NCBI GenBank assembly: GCA_963978895.1
Contig: OZ022244.1
Coordinates: 2,695,020 to 2,759,019, forward strand
Length of the DNA: 64,000 nucleotides
Direction: 5' to 3'
Source: Erpobdella octoculata
Taxonomy: Eukaryota > Annelida > Clitellata > Hirudinida > Erpobdellidae
In this document: piece by piece, positions 1-23,474 of the stretch
Layout: every line of letters begins with the position of its first letter
Numbering within the stretch: position 1 is the first letter of the stretch
Translations under genes and position numbers: made by a program
The notes under the pieces: generated by a model
Database searches by the model: none
What the model was told of the DNA's origin: nothing
The model's input: the letters and a program-made list of their open reading frames with translations, nothing else

Positions 1-218
1 TCTCGTTTGGTGGCTAGGTGGTGCTGCAAACGTCACTTAATAAATTTCTGTCATTTTTGACTGTTGAATAAATAGTAATGAAAATTAGTTTTACACCAAC
101 TGATATTTCTTTAAGTCTGTGCAGGGTTTTTGTTTCTACTCTCTGAAAAACCTAAAGGTTAATAATTCATTGGGGGGGGGGGGAATCACCCGACACATAT
201 TTTTTACGCCCCGTGCAG
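1..218. other. Intron sequence upstream of the first GBE1 exon in the window
   Basis: AT-rich non-coding DNA with a run of G near 172-182. It ends in the splice acceptor (gtgcag) just before position 219. No earlier GBE1 exon is visible. Confidence 0.6.
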
Positions 219-2776
219 ATGCTGAAGGAGCAGAAAGACGACGAATGGAACATGGGCCTCGTGGTCCACACCCTCACCAACCGCAGGCACGGCGAAAAAC
301 ACGTAGCCTATACGGAGTCGCACGACCAGGCTCTAGTGGGGGACAAGTCGATCGCCTTCTGGCTCATGGATGCCGAGATGTACACGCACATGTCCGTCAT
401 GGCGCCCCCCTCTCTTGTCATCGACAGGGGGATCGCCTTGCACAAGATGATCAGACTGATAACCCATGCCCTTGGCGGAGAAGCCTACTTGAACTTCATG
501 GGTTTGTCGTCGTGTAAATGAAAATGTGCTGAGTCTGATCGCTTGTTTGGAGGACAGCTGACTTTGATCAGCTGATCGTACAACCGCAATCAATCCTGTT
601 TTTTCCGACGTCATTGAAGTTGGCGTCTTTTTTTCCAGGTAACGAGTTCGGACACCCGGAGTGGCTGGATTTCCCGAGAGAGGGTAACAAGGAGAGCTAC
701 CATTATGCTCGCAGGCAGTACCCCCTGGCTGAGGACAAACTACTCCTGTACCAGTTTCTGAACAAATTTGATGAAGACATGAACAATCTAGAAACATTGT
801 ACAACTGGCTGGATAGCCCACAAGTAATGTTTTTTTTTTACTAATATTCACCATTTCTTAATATTTTGTTTATTTATTTATTATTTGCTAATTTATTTAT
901 TTTTACTATTTATTTGTCAACATTTTAAATTCTTTATTATTATTGTATTTATTATTATGTTTTTAATATTCACTGTAATGTTTTTTTTAATAATATTCAC
1001 CGTTTGTTATTATATTGTTTGTTTATTTATTTATTATTTGCTTATTTATTTTTTATGTTTACTATTTATTTGTCTACATTTTCAATTTTTTATTATTATT
1101 GTTTTTATTATTATGCTCTTAATATTCACCATTTATTATTATTTTCTTTGTTTGTTTGTTTACTTATTATTTCTTTATTTATTGTTTTTTTTGTTTACTG
1201 TTAACTTGTTTACATCGTTCAATTATTTATTATTATTACGTTTTCAACTGCAGGCTTACATAAGCAGAAAGCACGAAGCCGACAAAGTGATCGTCTTCGA
1301 GCGGGCCGGACTCGTCTTCGCTTTCAACTTCCACCCGACGGAAAGCTACGTCAACTACAAGGTCGGAGTTCCTCAGCCTGGAAAGTATCTTTGTTTTGTA
1401 GTCTTTGAGGTGACTCTGACTTAATCCAGGAGCTCTATCATTGGCTGCTGGTGGGCCTGTAGCTGTATGGCTATTAGCTGCTGGTGGGCTTGTAGCTGTC
1501 TGGCTATTAGCTGCTGGTGGGCTTGTAGCTGTCTGGCTATCAGCTGCTGGTGGGCTTGTAGCTGTAAGGCTATTAGCTGCTGGTGGGCTTGTAGCTGTAT
1601 GGCTATCAGCTGCTGGTGGGTATATGGTTGACTATTATTGGCTGCTCGTGAGCCTGTAACTATATGATTAACAATAATTGGCTGCTATATGGTTGACTAT
1701 TATTGGCTGCTCGTGAGCCTGTAACTATATGACTAACAATAATTGGCTGATATATGGTTGACTAACATTGGCTGCTGATGGACATGTAGTAGTATGGTGG
1801 ACTATCATTGGCTACCGGTGACCCTATAGCAATATTAGCTGCCACAGTAGTGATTCTTTTAATAGCCATAGTAACAGAAAAGATTATGATTATGATATTC
1901 ATTGTAATCTGAATTCATTGTACAATACAATTCATAATACAATATGTAATACAATTTCTGGTACATTATACTTTGCAATTCATGATATAATATACAATAT
2001 ACAGTACAAAACCTGATATAATATACACTACAAAACATGATGCAATATACAATAAAAAACATGATACAATATACAATGCAATACAAAACTTGATGCAATA
2101 TACACAATATAATATGAAATGTAAGAGTAAATAAACAGATAGATGGCATTGTTAATTTCCTCAACCGACCAAAAGATACAAGATAATATTGGATACGGAC
2201 GCGAAAGAATACAAAGGCCACCTGAGATTGGATCGTTCCAGCGAGTTCTTTTCCTTTCCGGAGTCATGGGACGACCGGGCGAACCACATTTTCGTTAGTG
2301 CGATGCATTTTTCGCTGTTTATAGTTTCATTTAATTGATTTAGTTTTTAACAGAGTGTTAGTCTTGAATGTGAGAGCTTCACAGTTTGACTCACAATCGC
2401 TGCCTTGTAGCCCATGTTATCGGAAAACGTAAAATTGTTTCTCTCCTTGGGGCATGTAAAAGATCAGCGCCTCTGAGCTCTGTAATTTACCACATTTCAT
2501 TTCACATGTGTTCCTTCATCAACTTCCTTCGTAAAGCTTCATACGCTTTCTATTTCAGATTTGTAAATTATCACGTTTCATTTCAGATTTGTAAATTATC
2601 ACGTTTCATTTCAGATTAGTAAATTACAACACATTTGATTTTACACGTGTTCTTTCGTAAACCTTCATACGCTTTCTATTTCATATTTGTAAATTATCAC
2701 ATTTCAGATTTACCTTCCGTGCAGAGTGGCTGTCATCTTCGCCTTGGAATCACACATCGAAAGCGTCACCAAGTAA
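219..2776 (+). CDS. GBE1: 1,4-alpha-glucan (glycogen) branching enzyme, 3' half, five exons
   Basis: Cytosolic enzyme that makes alpha-1,6 branches in glycogen by moving chains of alpha-1,4 glucan (GH13 family). Exons: 219-501, 639-823, 1254-1384, 2176-2293 and 2708-2776, stop TAA at 2774-2776. All junctions are GT/AG and the phases match. Exon 1 reads [13 protein letters not shown] and then [14 protein letters not shown], which holds the HD pair of GH13 conserved region IV. It continues through [28 protein letters not shown] and YLNFMG. Exon 2 has [17 protein letters not shown] and SYHYARRQY. Exon 3 has [17 protein letters not shown]. Exon 4 has [15 protein letters not shown] and exon 5 ends with [19 protein letters not shown]. 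These match the C-terminal part of animal GBE1. The catalytic Asp and Glu of GH13 would lie on upstream exons outside the window. No frameshift or in-frame stop is seen, so the gene looks functional. The weakest splice site is the exon 4 donor (gttagt). Confidence 0.93.
824..1253 (+). other. GBE1 intron, T-rich
   Basis: Low-complexity tttattta/tttgttta sequence between the second and third visible exons. It is open in several frames only because it lacks stop trinucleotides. No gene is present. Confidence 0.7.
1430..1850. repeat. Minisatellite in a GBE1 intron
   Basis: Tandem units of about 33-36 bp built on gctgctggtgggcttgtagc. They are near identical in the first half and decay towards 1850. 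The apparent GGLVAVWL repeat peptide is a by-product of this array. Confidence 0.85.
1880..2110. repeat. Degenerate ATACAATA-type repeats in a GBE1 intron
   Basis: Repeated short motifs (atacaatata, aaaacatgata) with an irregular period. No coding potential. Confidence 0.6.
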
Positions 2777-2988
2777 TCCTGCGGATCTGATCATATGGTT
2801 GCTTTTAGTTATTTTGTTAAATATAGGCATTTCATAGTTTCAACAACAATGATAACAATAATGATAATTATTACTGAATTATTAATAACAATTATAATAT
2901 ATTAGCTGTAATTGTTATTATTAGTTATAATTCTAGTATGAAAATTATGATGGGTATAGTGATTTTAGTTGTAGTAATGATAGTATTG

Positions 2989-3172
2989 ACACACTAGAAC
3001 CTCTGTTATACAACTCAGATATACGACTTATGTGCTTATGTGACCTAAAAATTATGCACCGATTCCCTATTTCTTTCATGCTATTTGGTCTGGTTTGGTT
3101 GTGCGACTTTCCCACTTCTGCGACCAATTTCATATGGCAGATAATAAGTCGCATAAATGAGGTCCCACTGTA
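2989..3172. mobile_element. pogo/Tigger-like MITE
   Basis: The left end reads cacactagaacctctgttat. The right end, reverse complemented, reads acagtgggacctcatttat. They share the CAnTnGnACCTC pattern of pogo-type terminal inverted repeats, followed on both sides by ..ac.actta-like sequence. About 184 bp with no coding capacity. The assignment rests on terminus similarity only. Confidence 0.45.
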
Positions 3173-3193
3173 GTAATTATATTTGTGATATAA

Positions 3194-4391
3194 TATCCCG
3201 TAATGGACTTTGTCGATAAGGGAGCGCCTAATCAAATGATTATTTGATTTGATTTGATTGTACAAGAAATGATAGCCGACTATTTTGTGGATTTTCGTAT
3301 TTTTTCTCATCGATCGGCAATAACTGCTTTTTGGTTATTTCAGGCGGAAAACGCACGAAATCAGTAACTTCTTGACGTCACAGTCTCCTGGGAATCGTCT
3401 GTGTGACAAAGTTTTATTAAATTTAGGCAATATCTAAATAAATTGTAGATAAATCTCGTGGCAACCTTAAATTGGCGCTTTGTTTTTAGATTTTTTTTGA
3501 CGTTACGAATTGTGGTTTTCGGTTTCTTTGGTAGTCTTGTTGACAAACTGATTGTTTTAATTTTTAAGCCTCGTTCAATCAATCAGTGATGTTGTTTTCA
3601 TTGAAACTTGTTTTCAGTTTTATAGAAATAAAGCTTCGATCAAAGAAAGCTCTTCATTGAACTCTTTTTTCGTCTATAAGAAGAACTAGTTATTATCTGT
3701 CAAAATAAAGGATTTTTTTTACAAATTAAATTACCGTTGATTTGCGATTGCAGAGTTACTTGAAGTTCTAATATATAGACATAAAAAATATGTATGTCTT
3801 AACGTTATTGGCCAAACCTGATTTGTTTAAATGTAGTTATTTTCAGGCCCGTAGCTAGGCATTGGCTAACCCGAGCTGCTCGATCATGCCATTACTCAAG
3901 GTGTCCGCTTTACTATTGTCCAGGCTGCCCAACTTGTCTAAAAAAATTAAGGCTACCACTTGCAAGATTTGCATACAGAGAAAGCCACACACACCAACAG
4001 AGATTGTAACCTAAATGAAAGTTTTTAAAAAAATATATTGGCTGGCTTTAGATGGAGCAGCCAATATGTCGGGTTGTGAATCGGGTGCTCAAGCTCAGCT
4101 GGAAAAACTCTTGTAAATGCTAACTATATTCACTGCAGAAGTCACGTGTTAAACTTAGCTGCTAGTAATGTTGCCAATAACGACGTTTTTCCTACTCTAG
4201 CAATTCTTGGTTGCATCTTGTTAGCATGTCTGTCCCTTGGGAGTACAAATTTTGAACGATCATTTTTCGTCATGAGCAGAACTTGCAACAGATTCCGACT
4301 AACGGTTGATCATTATCTATAGAAGGTCCAGACGTTTTAACTGGGAAACAACTGGAAATTGTTGTTAACTTATGATATTAGATTAGATGAA
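3194..4391 (+). pseudogene. Decayed hAT transposon derivative, copy 1
   Basis: Shares about 1.2 kb with 21079-22514. The + strand keeps hAT-transposase-like fragments: LDGAANMSGCESGAQAQLE near 4050-4110 (the DGAxNMSG motif of the catalytic domain) and FPTLAILGCILLACLSLG with NFERSFFVMSR near 4185-4280 (the C-terminal dimerisation region, cf. ERSFS). An internal caggcccgtagctagg near 3845 resembles a hAT terminus. There is no continuous reading frame, so it is non-functional. The C-terminal hAT assignment is inferred from motif spacing. Confidence 0.6.
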
Positions 4392-4739
4392 ACTAAAACG
4401 TATACAAATTCCCGTTCAAAGCCAGCAATAGAAAAAGTTGCTCAATTCAGACTCGTTTTTGACATTGCAGGATAGTTGAATCAACATAATTATAATGTTA
4501 TTTGACTGATTTTTCTTAAATTTTGTTTTATTTAAACTTATTATTTTAAATTCGATTTTGTGAAATTATTTAAAAAGAGCTCAATGATGTTATTAGTGCT
4601 TATGAACCCCCTGAAATTTCTTCAAAACATGAAGTCTGGATAAAACACAGGGCTCTATGGAAAAGTCAGCGCTATAGATCGACCCCCCCCCCCAAATTTC
4701 AAATTCCCCCCAAAATCAAGAGGTCTGGATGAAACACTG

Positions 4740-4784
4740 GTTAAACCTCTAAAAACCCCGGGCAACGCCGGGTAGACCCGCTAG
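4740..4784 (+). mobile_element. Helitron A family 3' end, severely 5'-truncated
   Basis: Contains the family 3' terminus: aaacctctaaaaa, then the hairpin CCCGGGCAACGCCGGG, then CTAG at 4781-4784 followed by a host T. That is the canonical Helitron 3' signature (hairpin about 10 nt before CTRR, insertion in AT). Only about 45 bp are left. Full copies are at 31102-32318 and around 45 kb. Confidence 0.75.
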
Positions 4785-6004
4785 TTAAATAGAATTATAG
4801 AATGGTTTGAATAGAATAGTTAGACACTTGTTTCACCGTTTTCGATTATTTAGTTTACAGAACCTCAATGGTTTGGATGGAATAAAAATTGCCAGTCAAA
4901 ACCAAAAAAGCTACGGATTTAAAAGTTAAGATTTATATTCCAATTAAACATTATACAATAGTTTTAACCATTTTTTTAAAATTAAATTTGCGGGACCCTA
5001 TATTGTGAGATGAAATAAAGCTGTCTCTCAAAAACCTAAAAATAAAGGGTTGATAAAAGGCTGTATTCAGTAAATATTTTTTGAACAGGAATGCTACAGA
5101 GTTAAAATATAATATCTAGTTTTTAGCTGTTTTTTGTACAACACTTTTTGTACCATGGAGTTCTAGTCTTCTGTTCAATAAAATGTTTATTTGGTTGATT
5201 ATATTTATGATTTTGTTTCAAAACTGACAAAATTATATTGATACTTTTTTGCTTTTAATAGAGTTGAACAAATTGAAATGAAAAACTAAAAAATTTATTC
5301 AGAAAAATTAAAAGATTTTAATGATGTAAATCGTTGCATTTTTTTAATGTTTTGTTATTTTGCAAAAATTTCATTTAAATAAAAATTTAAATTAATAAAA
5401 TTGTTAGATTTCATTGAGTCTTTTGTTGTTCATCATGTTTTCTTTGCAATTATATCATCTTCATCAAAAAGAACAGCATCAGTATTTTTGTCTAAGAAAT
5501 AAAATTCATAGTGTTATAAGTGTTATAATAAAAAATGTAAGAAATCAAATAATATTACTTTATTGTTCTTTTTTCAAAAAACTTTTTTTCAATTAACATT
5601 ATTGTACTTAAATATTTTTAACTTCTAAAAGTTATTAACATTGAAAGATACTAGCCCAACCGGTTTTAATCTTAAAAGTTCAGACAGAAGTTATTGGTTT
5701 TTTATACGTCATTGCTGTAAATCATTCAGTCGTGTTCATATCTCTGGATACTTGTGTATGCCTTTTTTTAATTGCAACTATTAAAAATTTATTTTTTTTG
5801 GTTACAAATTATTTGAAATAACAAATTTTTACTTTTCAAATGTTATTTGATTTACCACTGTTCAAAGTATTCAAGTTATTTTTCTCAATATTGGTAACAA
5901 CAATTTTTTTAATATAGAGTAAAAAAGACAATTTTGCACTGCTACAAGTATTTAATTGCAACGTAAATAAAACTCAATAAGTTTACCAGAGATTTTCAAC
6001 TTAC
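4785..6004. other. AT-rich non-coding stretch
   Basis: Between the Helitron end and the last visible M1 exon. I see no exon, RNA gene or repeat I can name. The few frames of about 60 codons are low-complexity. Confidence 0.5.
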
Positions 6005-18070
<12,066 letters not shown>

Positions 18071-19012
18071 AATGTATTACAAAATTCCTTAACTAGGTAG
18101 GTAGCTGAAGTTATCTACGATGCCTTGCTATACTCACGATGTGTATTCATGCTGGTCGCTTTCTAGTCTAGGAGAATTAAAAAAAAGCTGGCATAATTGG
18201 AAGCAAAGCAGTTAGATATTTTGTTTTGTAGGTATATGTGTTAGCAACAATTAGTTAAAAATCCACCCTTCCAACTCATCGTATAAAAAAATTACAGACG
18301 ATTTTCAAAATCGGTCATAAAATCGGTAAAATAATTGAATATGCCAGCTCTTTTAATCCAATGAGATGCAAACAACTAAAGTTTAAGCTGAATGCTTTAT
18401 TGTTACTTATTGCATGATATACAAACATTAAAAATTATCAATAAAAAGAATACAAATAAACTGATTTATGGAGCCGTTTTTCCCTAAAATATACAATATA
18501 TCAGCTCTTAAAATTCATTTAAATAAAAATAACTCAATCTATAGATGAAAACTACCTAATGCAAAATATACATAAGTTAAAATTTGTCTCGCAACATTAT
18601 ATACGAATACAAATAAACTACTTTATTGTGCCGTTTTTGACTAAATGTGCAAAATAAATTAAGATTAATATGAAAATTGCCTGTTACATACTATTCAAAA
18701 TAAACAAATATCAATATATGACGTTGCGCGAATTCAAATTTTTCAGTCAAAAATATTTTTCCTTTTTAGCTATTGTTTAATACAATTTAAATTGAATTTA
18801 AAATAACAGTAATATTATTCAATTAATTTATAAAAATGATAGAATCCCGAAAACGACTATTAAAAAGTTATTTGGGATTTAGTTTCTATTTAGCCACATA
18901 TTAATAAAAAATATTGATTTCATACCAAACCAGCGGAGTTTGATTTTATACAAAATGAAACCAGAATATTATTTCTATGTGTTTTGTTCAACTTTAATTA
19001 TATACAGATATA
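18071..19012. other. M1 upstream region with a ~540-bp insertion
   Basis: The sequence ..ctggtcgctttc at about 18161 should run into aaaataaacaaatatcaata as it does in M2 (24720) and M3 (53935). Here that continuation starts at about 18705. The intervening ~540 bp is AT-rich with internal repeats (gaatacaaataaact near 18449 and 18604) and no coding sequence. Confidence 0.6.
18700..18745 (-). promoter_or_regulatory. Conserved upstream block of the M genes (M1 copy)
   Basis: The block aaacaaatatcaatatatga then cgttgcgcgaattc is kept in M1, M2 (24733-24765) and M3 (53948-53982). In M3 it lies about 85-120 bp before the start codon. This is a candidate promoter or 5' UTR element. Conservation could also just reflect recent duplication. 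Confidence 0.3.
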
Positions 19013-19227
19013 TACAGGGTTGGCCAATAAAAGTGAGATAGTTTCAGACAATCAAATATAATTATCTCAAATTTAGACAAAATATTTTCAAATAAAGTAT
19101 TACAATATTACATTGTTAACGGAAATATATGTGTTTGGAAATTTTCAAGCAAATTAGACTTGTAGAAGTGGTCGAAAAATCGATTACAAAACAGGGATCC
19201 GTCTCACTTTTTATGGCCTACCCTGTA
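19013..19227. mobile_element. Tc1/mariner-type MITE
   Basis: Starts tacagggttggccaataaaa and ends, reverse complemented, tacagggtaggccataaaaa. The termini are 5'-TACAGGGT inverted repeats continuing into aagtgagac/t, with TA at both outer ends as expected of mariner-type insertion. About 215 bp with no transposase. An eroded paralogous copy is at about 55185-55374. Confidence 0.7.
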
Positions 19228-21078
19228 TGTGTATATATTTTATTTATTATTTATTTATTTATTTATTTGTTTATTTGTCAACATATCTGCATAATAAAAT
19301 GAAATGTCAACAGGGAGACTACTAATAAGCAATGCTTGTAGTGTAGCCACCCTTTACAAAAAGAAACAAAAATCACATACACACACAAAATCAAATATAA
19401 ACACAATGCTCAGTTTTTCATAGAAACGATTGTAAATTATGTTCACAAATAAATTTCTTGATAAGAATTTTAAAAATGTGAACTGAAGATGCACATCTGA
19501 TGTCTTCTGGTAAAATGTTCCATAATTTTGGTCCAATGAGGTAAATACTTGTAGAAAATATTTTCAATCTGCAGTAAGGTAAATGAAAGATACCTGTATG
19601 TCTTGTTTGTCTATTCTTTATATCTGATGATAACATAAAATTATCAAAGACAGGGCAATGCATAATATTATTAATTAGCTTAAACATGAAAACCAAGATG
19701 CTATAGCAGTGAACTTGTCTTGGTGTTAACATATTTAGTGTATTGATATATTTATCAACATTGTCCGTTCTTCCAAGTCCGTAGAGCATTCTAACAAAAC
19801 GATTCTGGATTACTGAAAGGGTACGCATAGAGGAAACAGGACTGTTTCCCCAAATCAAATTACAATAAGTAATATGTGGGTAGATCAAAGAGTAATAAAG
19901 ATGACATATAATATCATGATTCAAACGATTTCTGAACCTTGATAATAATCCAACAGATTTGCTCATTTTTCTTCTAACAGCATTTATATGATCTGTCCAA
20001 GACAGACTTTCCGTAATGGTAACACCAAGAAACTTTGTGAATCCCACTCTAGGCAGTGAAGTTCCACCATATTCAATACGAAATAGAGGAAGAGCATTCA
20101 ATTTAATTTTTGGTCCAAATATCATGTAGTTTGTTTTGCTGATATTAATTTTGAGACGATTGGCAGAGAACCAATGAGAAAATTTCACTAATTCAATGTT
20201 CATCACAGCTGTAACTTCATCTATAGAATTTCCAGAATAAAACAAATTGGTGTCATCAGCATATAATATTGTAGAGAGCAGTTTAGAAGTTTCAAATATG
20301 TCATTAACAAAGATGTTGAAAAGTAGTGGGCCTAGGATTGAACCTTGTGGAACTCCTATGGATATGCCCCTCAAAGCAGAGCTTGTGTCGCCAAGAGAAA
20401 CTAGTTGACTTCTATCTTTCAAATAGTTAACAAACCATAAATGTGCAGTCCCACGAATACCATAGTGTGAGATCTTATTCAGCAGAATGTCGTGATTGAT
20501 AGTATCAAAAGCTTTGCTAAGATCAATGAAAACACCCACTGTGAGATGCTTGTTGTTTATTTGCTGTAGTAGTTGCTGGGTGAGATTAATGAGAGCAAGA
20601 TCAGTGGAACTATTTGCCTTAAATCCAAATTGGTTGCTGTGAATGACGTGGTGCTTGTTGAAAAAAAGACGTGATTCTATTGAACATAAGTTTTTCCAGG
20701 AGTTTTGAGATTGGAGACAAGAGTGATATAGGTCTGTAATTATCAAGGGATTCCTTGTCACCCTTTTTAAAAATTGGAATAACTTTTGATGTCTTTAATG
20801 GCTCGGGAAATATGCCTTTCTTGAATGAGAGATTAAAAATATGACAAAGAGGACTGGATATGGAGTTTATTATCGACTTGAGCAAAAAATTACTTAAATC
20901 ATCTATTGCAGTACTTCTTGAATTTTTGAAACTGTTGACTGTTCTCACTATTTCAGTTTCAGTAATTTCTTCAAGAAAAATTGAATCTGAAACAGGTTTG
21001 ACCAGGTAATCACTATAATTGTTAGTAGTTATAGATGGAATGGTGTTAGCCGTATTGGTACCAATACCTACTAGCAGT
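19228..21078 (-). mobile_element. Non-LTR retrotransposon (LINE 2), 5'-truncated
   Basis: Reverse-strand LINE whose 3' tail is (AAATA)n-like sequence at about 19228-19280, abutting the mariner MITE. The 5' truncation point abuts the hAT-remnant repeat at 21079. It contains the reverse transcriptase region only. Confidence 0.78.
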
Positions 21079-21110
21079 GCCCGTAATGGACTTTGTCGAT
21101 AAGGAAGCAC
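19418..21110 (-). pseudogene. LINE 2 ORF2 reverse transcriptase, frameshifted
   Basis: Two overlapping frames encode one protein. The upstream part (21110-20619) has VIPIFKKGDKESLDNYRPIS. The downstream part (20761-19418) has GVFIDLSKAFDTINHDILL, GVPQGSILGPLLFN, ILYADDTNLF (catalytic YADD intact) and the C-terminal thumb region to a stop at 19418. The switch of frame is near 20660-20675. The endonuclease domain is absent by 5' truncation. The frame extends slightly past 21078 by chance into the neighbouring repeat. Inactive copy of a CR1/Jockey-group element. Confidence 0.78.
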
Positions 21111-22514
21111 CTAATCAAATGATTCTTTGATTTGATTTGATTATACAAGAAATGATAGCCGACTATTTTGTGGATTTTCGTATTTTTTCTCATCGATCGG
21201 CAATAACTGCTTTTTGGTTATTTCAGGCAGAAAATGTAAGAAATCAGTAACTTCTTGACGTCACAGTCTCCTGAGAACCGTTTGTGTGACAAAGTTTTAT
21301 TAAATTTAGGCAATATCTTAATAAATATTAGATAAATCTCGTGGCAACCTTAAATTGGCGCTTTGTTTTTAGATTTTTTTTGACGTTACGAATTGTGGTT
21401 TTCGGTTTCTTTGGTAGTCTTGTTGACAAATTGATTGTTTTAATTTTTAATCCTCGTTCAATCAATCAGTGATGTTGTTTTCATTGGAACTTGTTTTCAG
21501 TTTTATAGAAATAAAGCTTCGATCAAAGAAAGCTCTTCATTGAACTCTTTTTTTTGTCTATAAGAAGAACTAGTTATTTACTGTCAAAATAAAGAATGTT
21601 TTTACAAATCAACAAATTACCGTTGATTTGCGATTGCAGCGTTACTTGAAGTTCTAATATATAGACATACAAAATATGTATATCTTAACGTTATTGGCCA
21701 ATCCTGATTTGTTTAAATGTAGTTATTTTCAGGTCCGTAGCTGTAGCTAGGCATTGCCTAACCCGAGCTGCTCGATCATGCCATTACTCAAGCTGTCCGC
21801 TTTACTATTGTCCAGGCTGCCCAACTTGTCTAAAAAATTAAGGCTACCACTTACTAGTCAAAAAGCTGCTTAAATTTCACTTGCAAGATTTGTGTACAGA
21901 GAAAGCCACACACACACACCAACAGAGTTTGTAACCTAAATAAAAGTTTGTAAAAAAATATATTGGCTGGCTTTAGATGGAGCAGCCAATATGTCGGGTT
22001 GTGAATCGGGTGCTCAAGCTCGGCTGGAAAAACTCTTGTAAATGCAAACTATATTCACTGCAGAAGTCTGGTGGCCTGGAATAGCCTTCCCTCTGCTCTG
22101 AAGGATCCAACGATGCCTTTTAGTGTCTTTCGTGAACGGCTCAAGACATATTTGTTCTCTTCCATTTAATTGTGCAGTGCGCTTTTGCGAATTTTATTTT
22201 GTAAAAAAGCGCTATATAAAAAACCTGTATAATAATAAGTCACGTGTTAAACTTAGCTGCTAGTAATGTTGCCAATAACGACGTTTTTCCTACTCTAGCA
22301 ATTCTCGGTTGCATCTTGTTAGCATGTCTGTCCCTTGGGAGTACAAATTTTGAACGATCATTTTTCGTCACGAGCAGAACTTGCAACAGATTCCGACTAA
22401 CGGTTGAAGGTCCATATCTATATCTATAGATATAGATATCTATAGAAGGTCCAGACGTTTTAACTGGGAAACAACTGAAAATTGTTTTTAACTTATGGTA
22501 TTAGATTAGATGAA
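21079..22514 (+). pseudogene. Decayed hAT transposon derivative, copy 2
   Basis: Paralogous to 3194-4391, with the same NFERSFFV fragment and the same DGAANMSG fragment (near 21975-22040). It carries a 173-bp LINE fragment (22068-22240) absent from copy 1 and an extra palindromic atatctatatctatagatat stretch near 22415-22440. Confidence 0.6.
22068..22240 (+). mobile_element. L2/CR1-type LINE 3' end inserted in the hAT remnant
   Basis: Encodes the last residues of an ORF2 (WNSLPSALKDPTMPFSVF, then RLKTYLFSSI and a stop). A gcgctatataaaa 3' UTR and an AATA-type tail follow. The tetranucleotide aagt occurs on both sides (22064-22067 and 22237-22240). The same site in copy 1 (at about 4141) is uninterrupted, so this is a clean insertion. 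Confidence 0.75.
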
Positions 22515-22893
22515 AAAACTTTAAAAGTAAATATTAACTAACTTCCCGTCATCCAATCAAGCTGGAATTTGAAATATAGACTCACTCTTCATATCATTGC
22601 ATTTGATTAAAGTTTGTGAAGTCTTGACTAAAAATAATAATTGTCTAATTATTCAAACAATTAAACAATTGTATTTGATAACCAAATGTAAACAATTGTA
22701 TTTGATAACCACGTAAATTAATTGTAGGATTGTAGTATTGTAGCTATTAATATTACGCTTCCAAAAGTTTAGTAAAAAAATAATTAATCAAAAAACAAAA
22801 ACATTTAATGCAAATAATACGAGATAGTTATGATGTTAGTTGTTAAATTTTTGTTTATTGTTTTCTAATTTTGCAAATGCTTCGTTCATAAAA

Positions 22894-23019
<126 letters not shown>

Positions 23020-23100
23020 AATTGTAAAATTTTATAAATATGTTTCCATTGTTCATCAGTTCATCCTTGGAAGAGAAAGAAAGGGCATTCATCAGGACTA

Positions 23101-23230
23101 GACATACATACATACACACATACATACATACATACATACATACATACATACATACATACATACATACATACATACATACATACATACATACATACATACA
23201 TACACACATACATACACACATACATACATG
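23101..23230. repeat. (ATAC)n microsatellite
   Basis: Paralogous to the M1 first-intron array and followed by the same gacagacatcggaaattatg sequence. Confidence 0.95.
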
Positions 23231-23360
23231 CATACAGACAGACATCGGAAATTATGTATATAGACTAGTGAGAACTTATCAAAAATATTTATAAGGTTTT
23301 ATATTTTAATTATTTAAAAATTGATCTACCGATCATTGATTGGTTAACAAAATTACTTAC

Positions 23361-23448
23361 CCTCAAACAGAGTTTCCTCTGTATCACTTGTTTTCGCCAG
23401 CCAAAATGAACAAATTAGGATTACAGTCAGAACAATCTTGTTTATCAT
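23361..23448 (-). CDS. M2: orphan signal-peptide exon
   Basis: Starts MINKIVLTVILICSFWLAK then TSDTEETLFE, ending at the donor GAGG|GTAAGT in phase 1. This is the same design as the first exons of M1 and M3. No M2 exon 2 lies between here and M1 (18.07 kb); the interval is filled by a LINE and other elements. It is either the remnant of a deleted paralogue or an alternative first exon splicing to M1 exon 2, with which it is phase-compatible. Confidence 0.6.
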
Positions 23449-23474
23449 AATGTAGAAGACAATTTATAAACTAG

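Noticed and set aside
333..854. 173-codon - strand frame
   Set aside because: Antisense of GBE1 exons 1 and 2.
885..1424. 179-codon frame starting in T-rich sequence
   Set aside because: Only its last part (from 1254) is real, as a GBE1 exon; the hydrophobic N-terminal part is intron.
1441..1659. 72-codon Gly-Leu-Val-Ala repeat frame
   Set aside because: Minisatellite in a GBE1 intron; period and bounding splice sites explain it.
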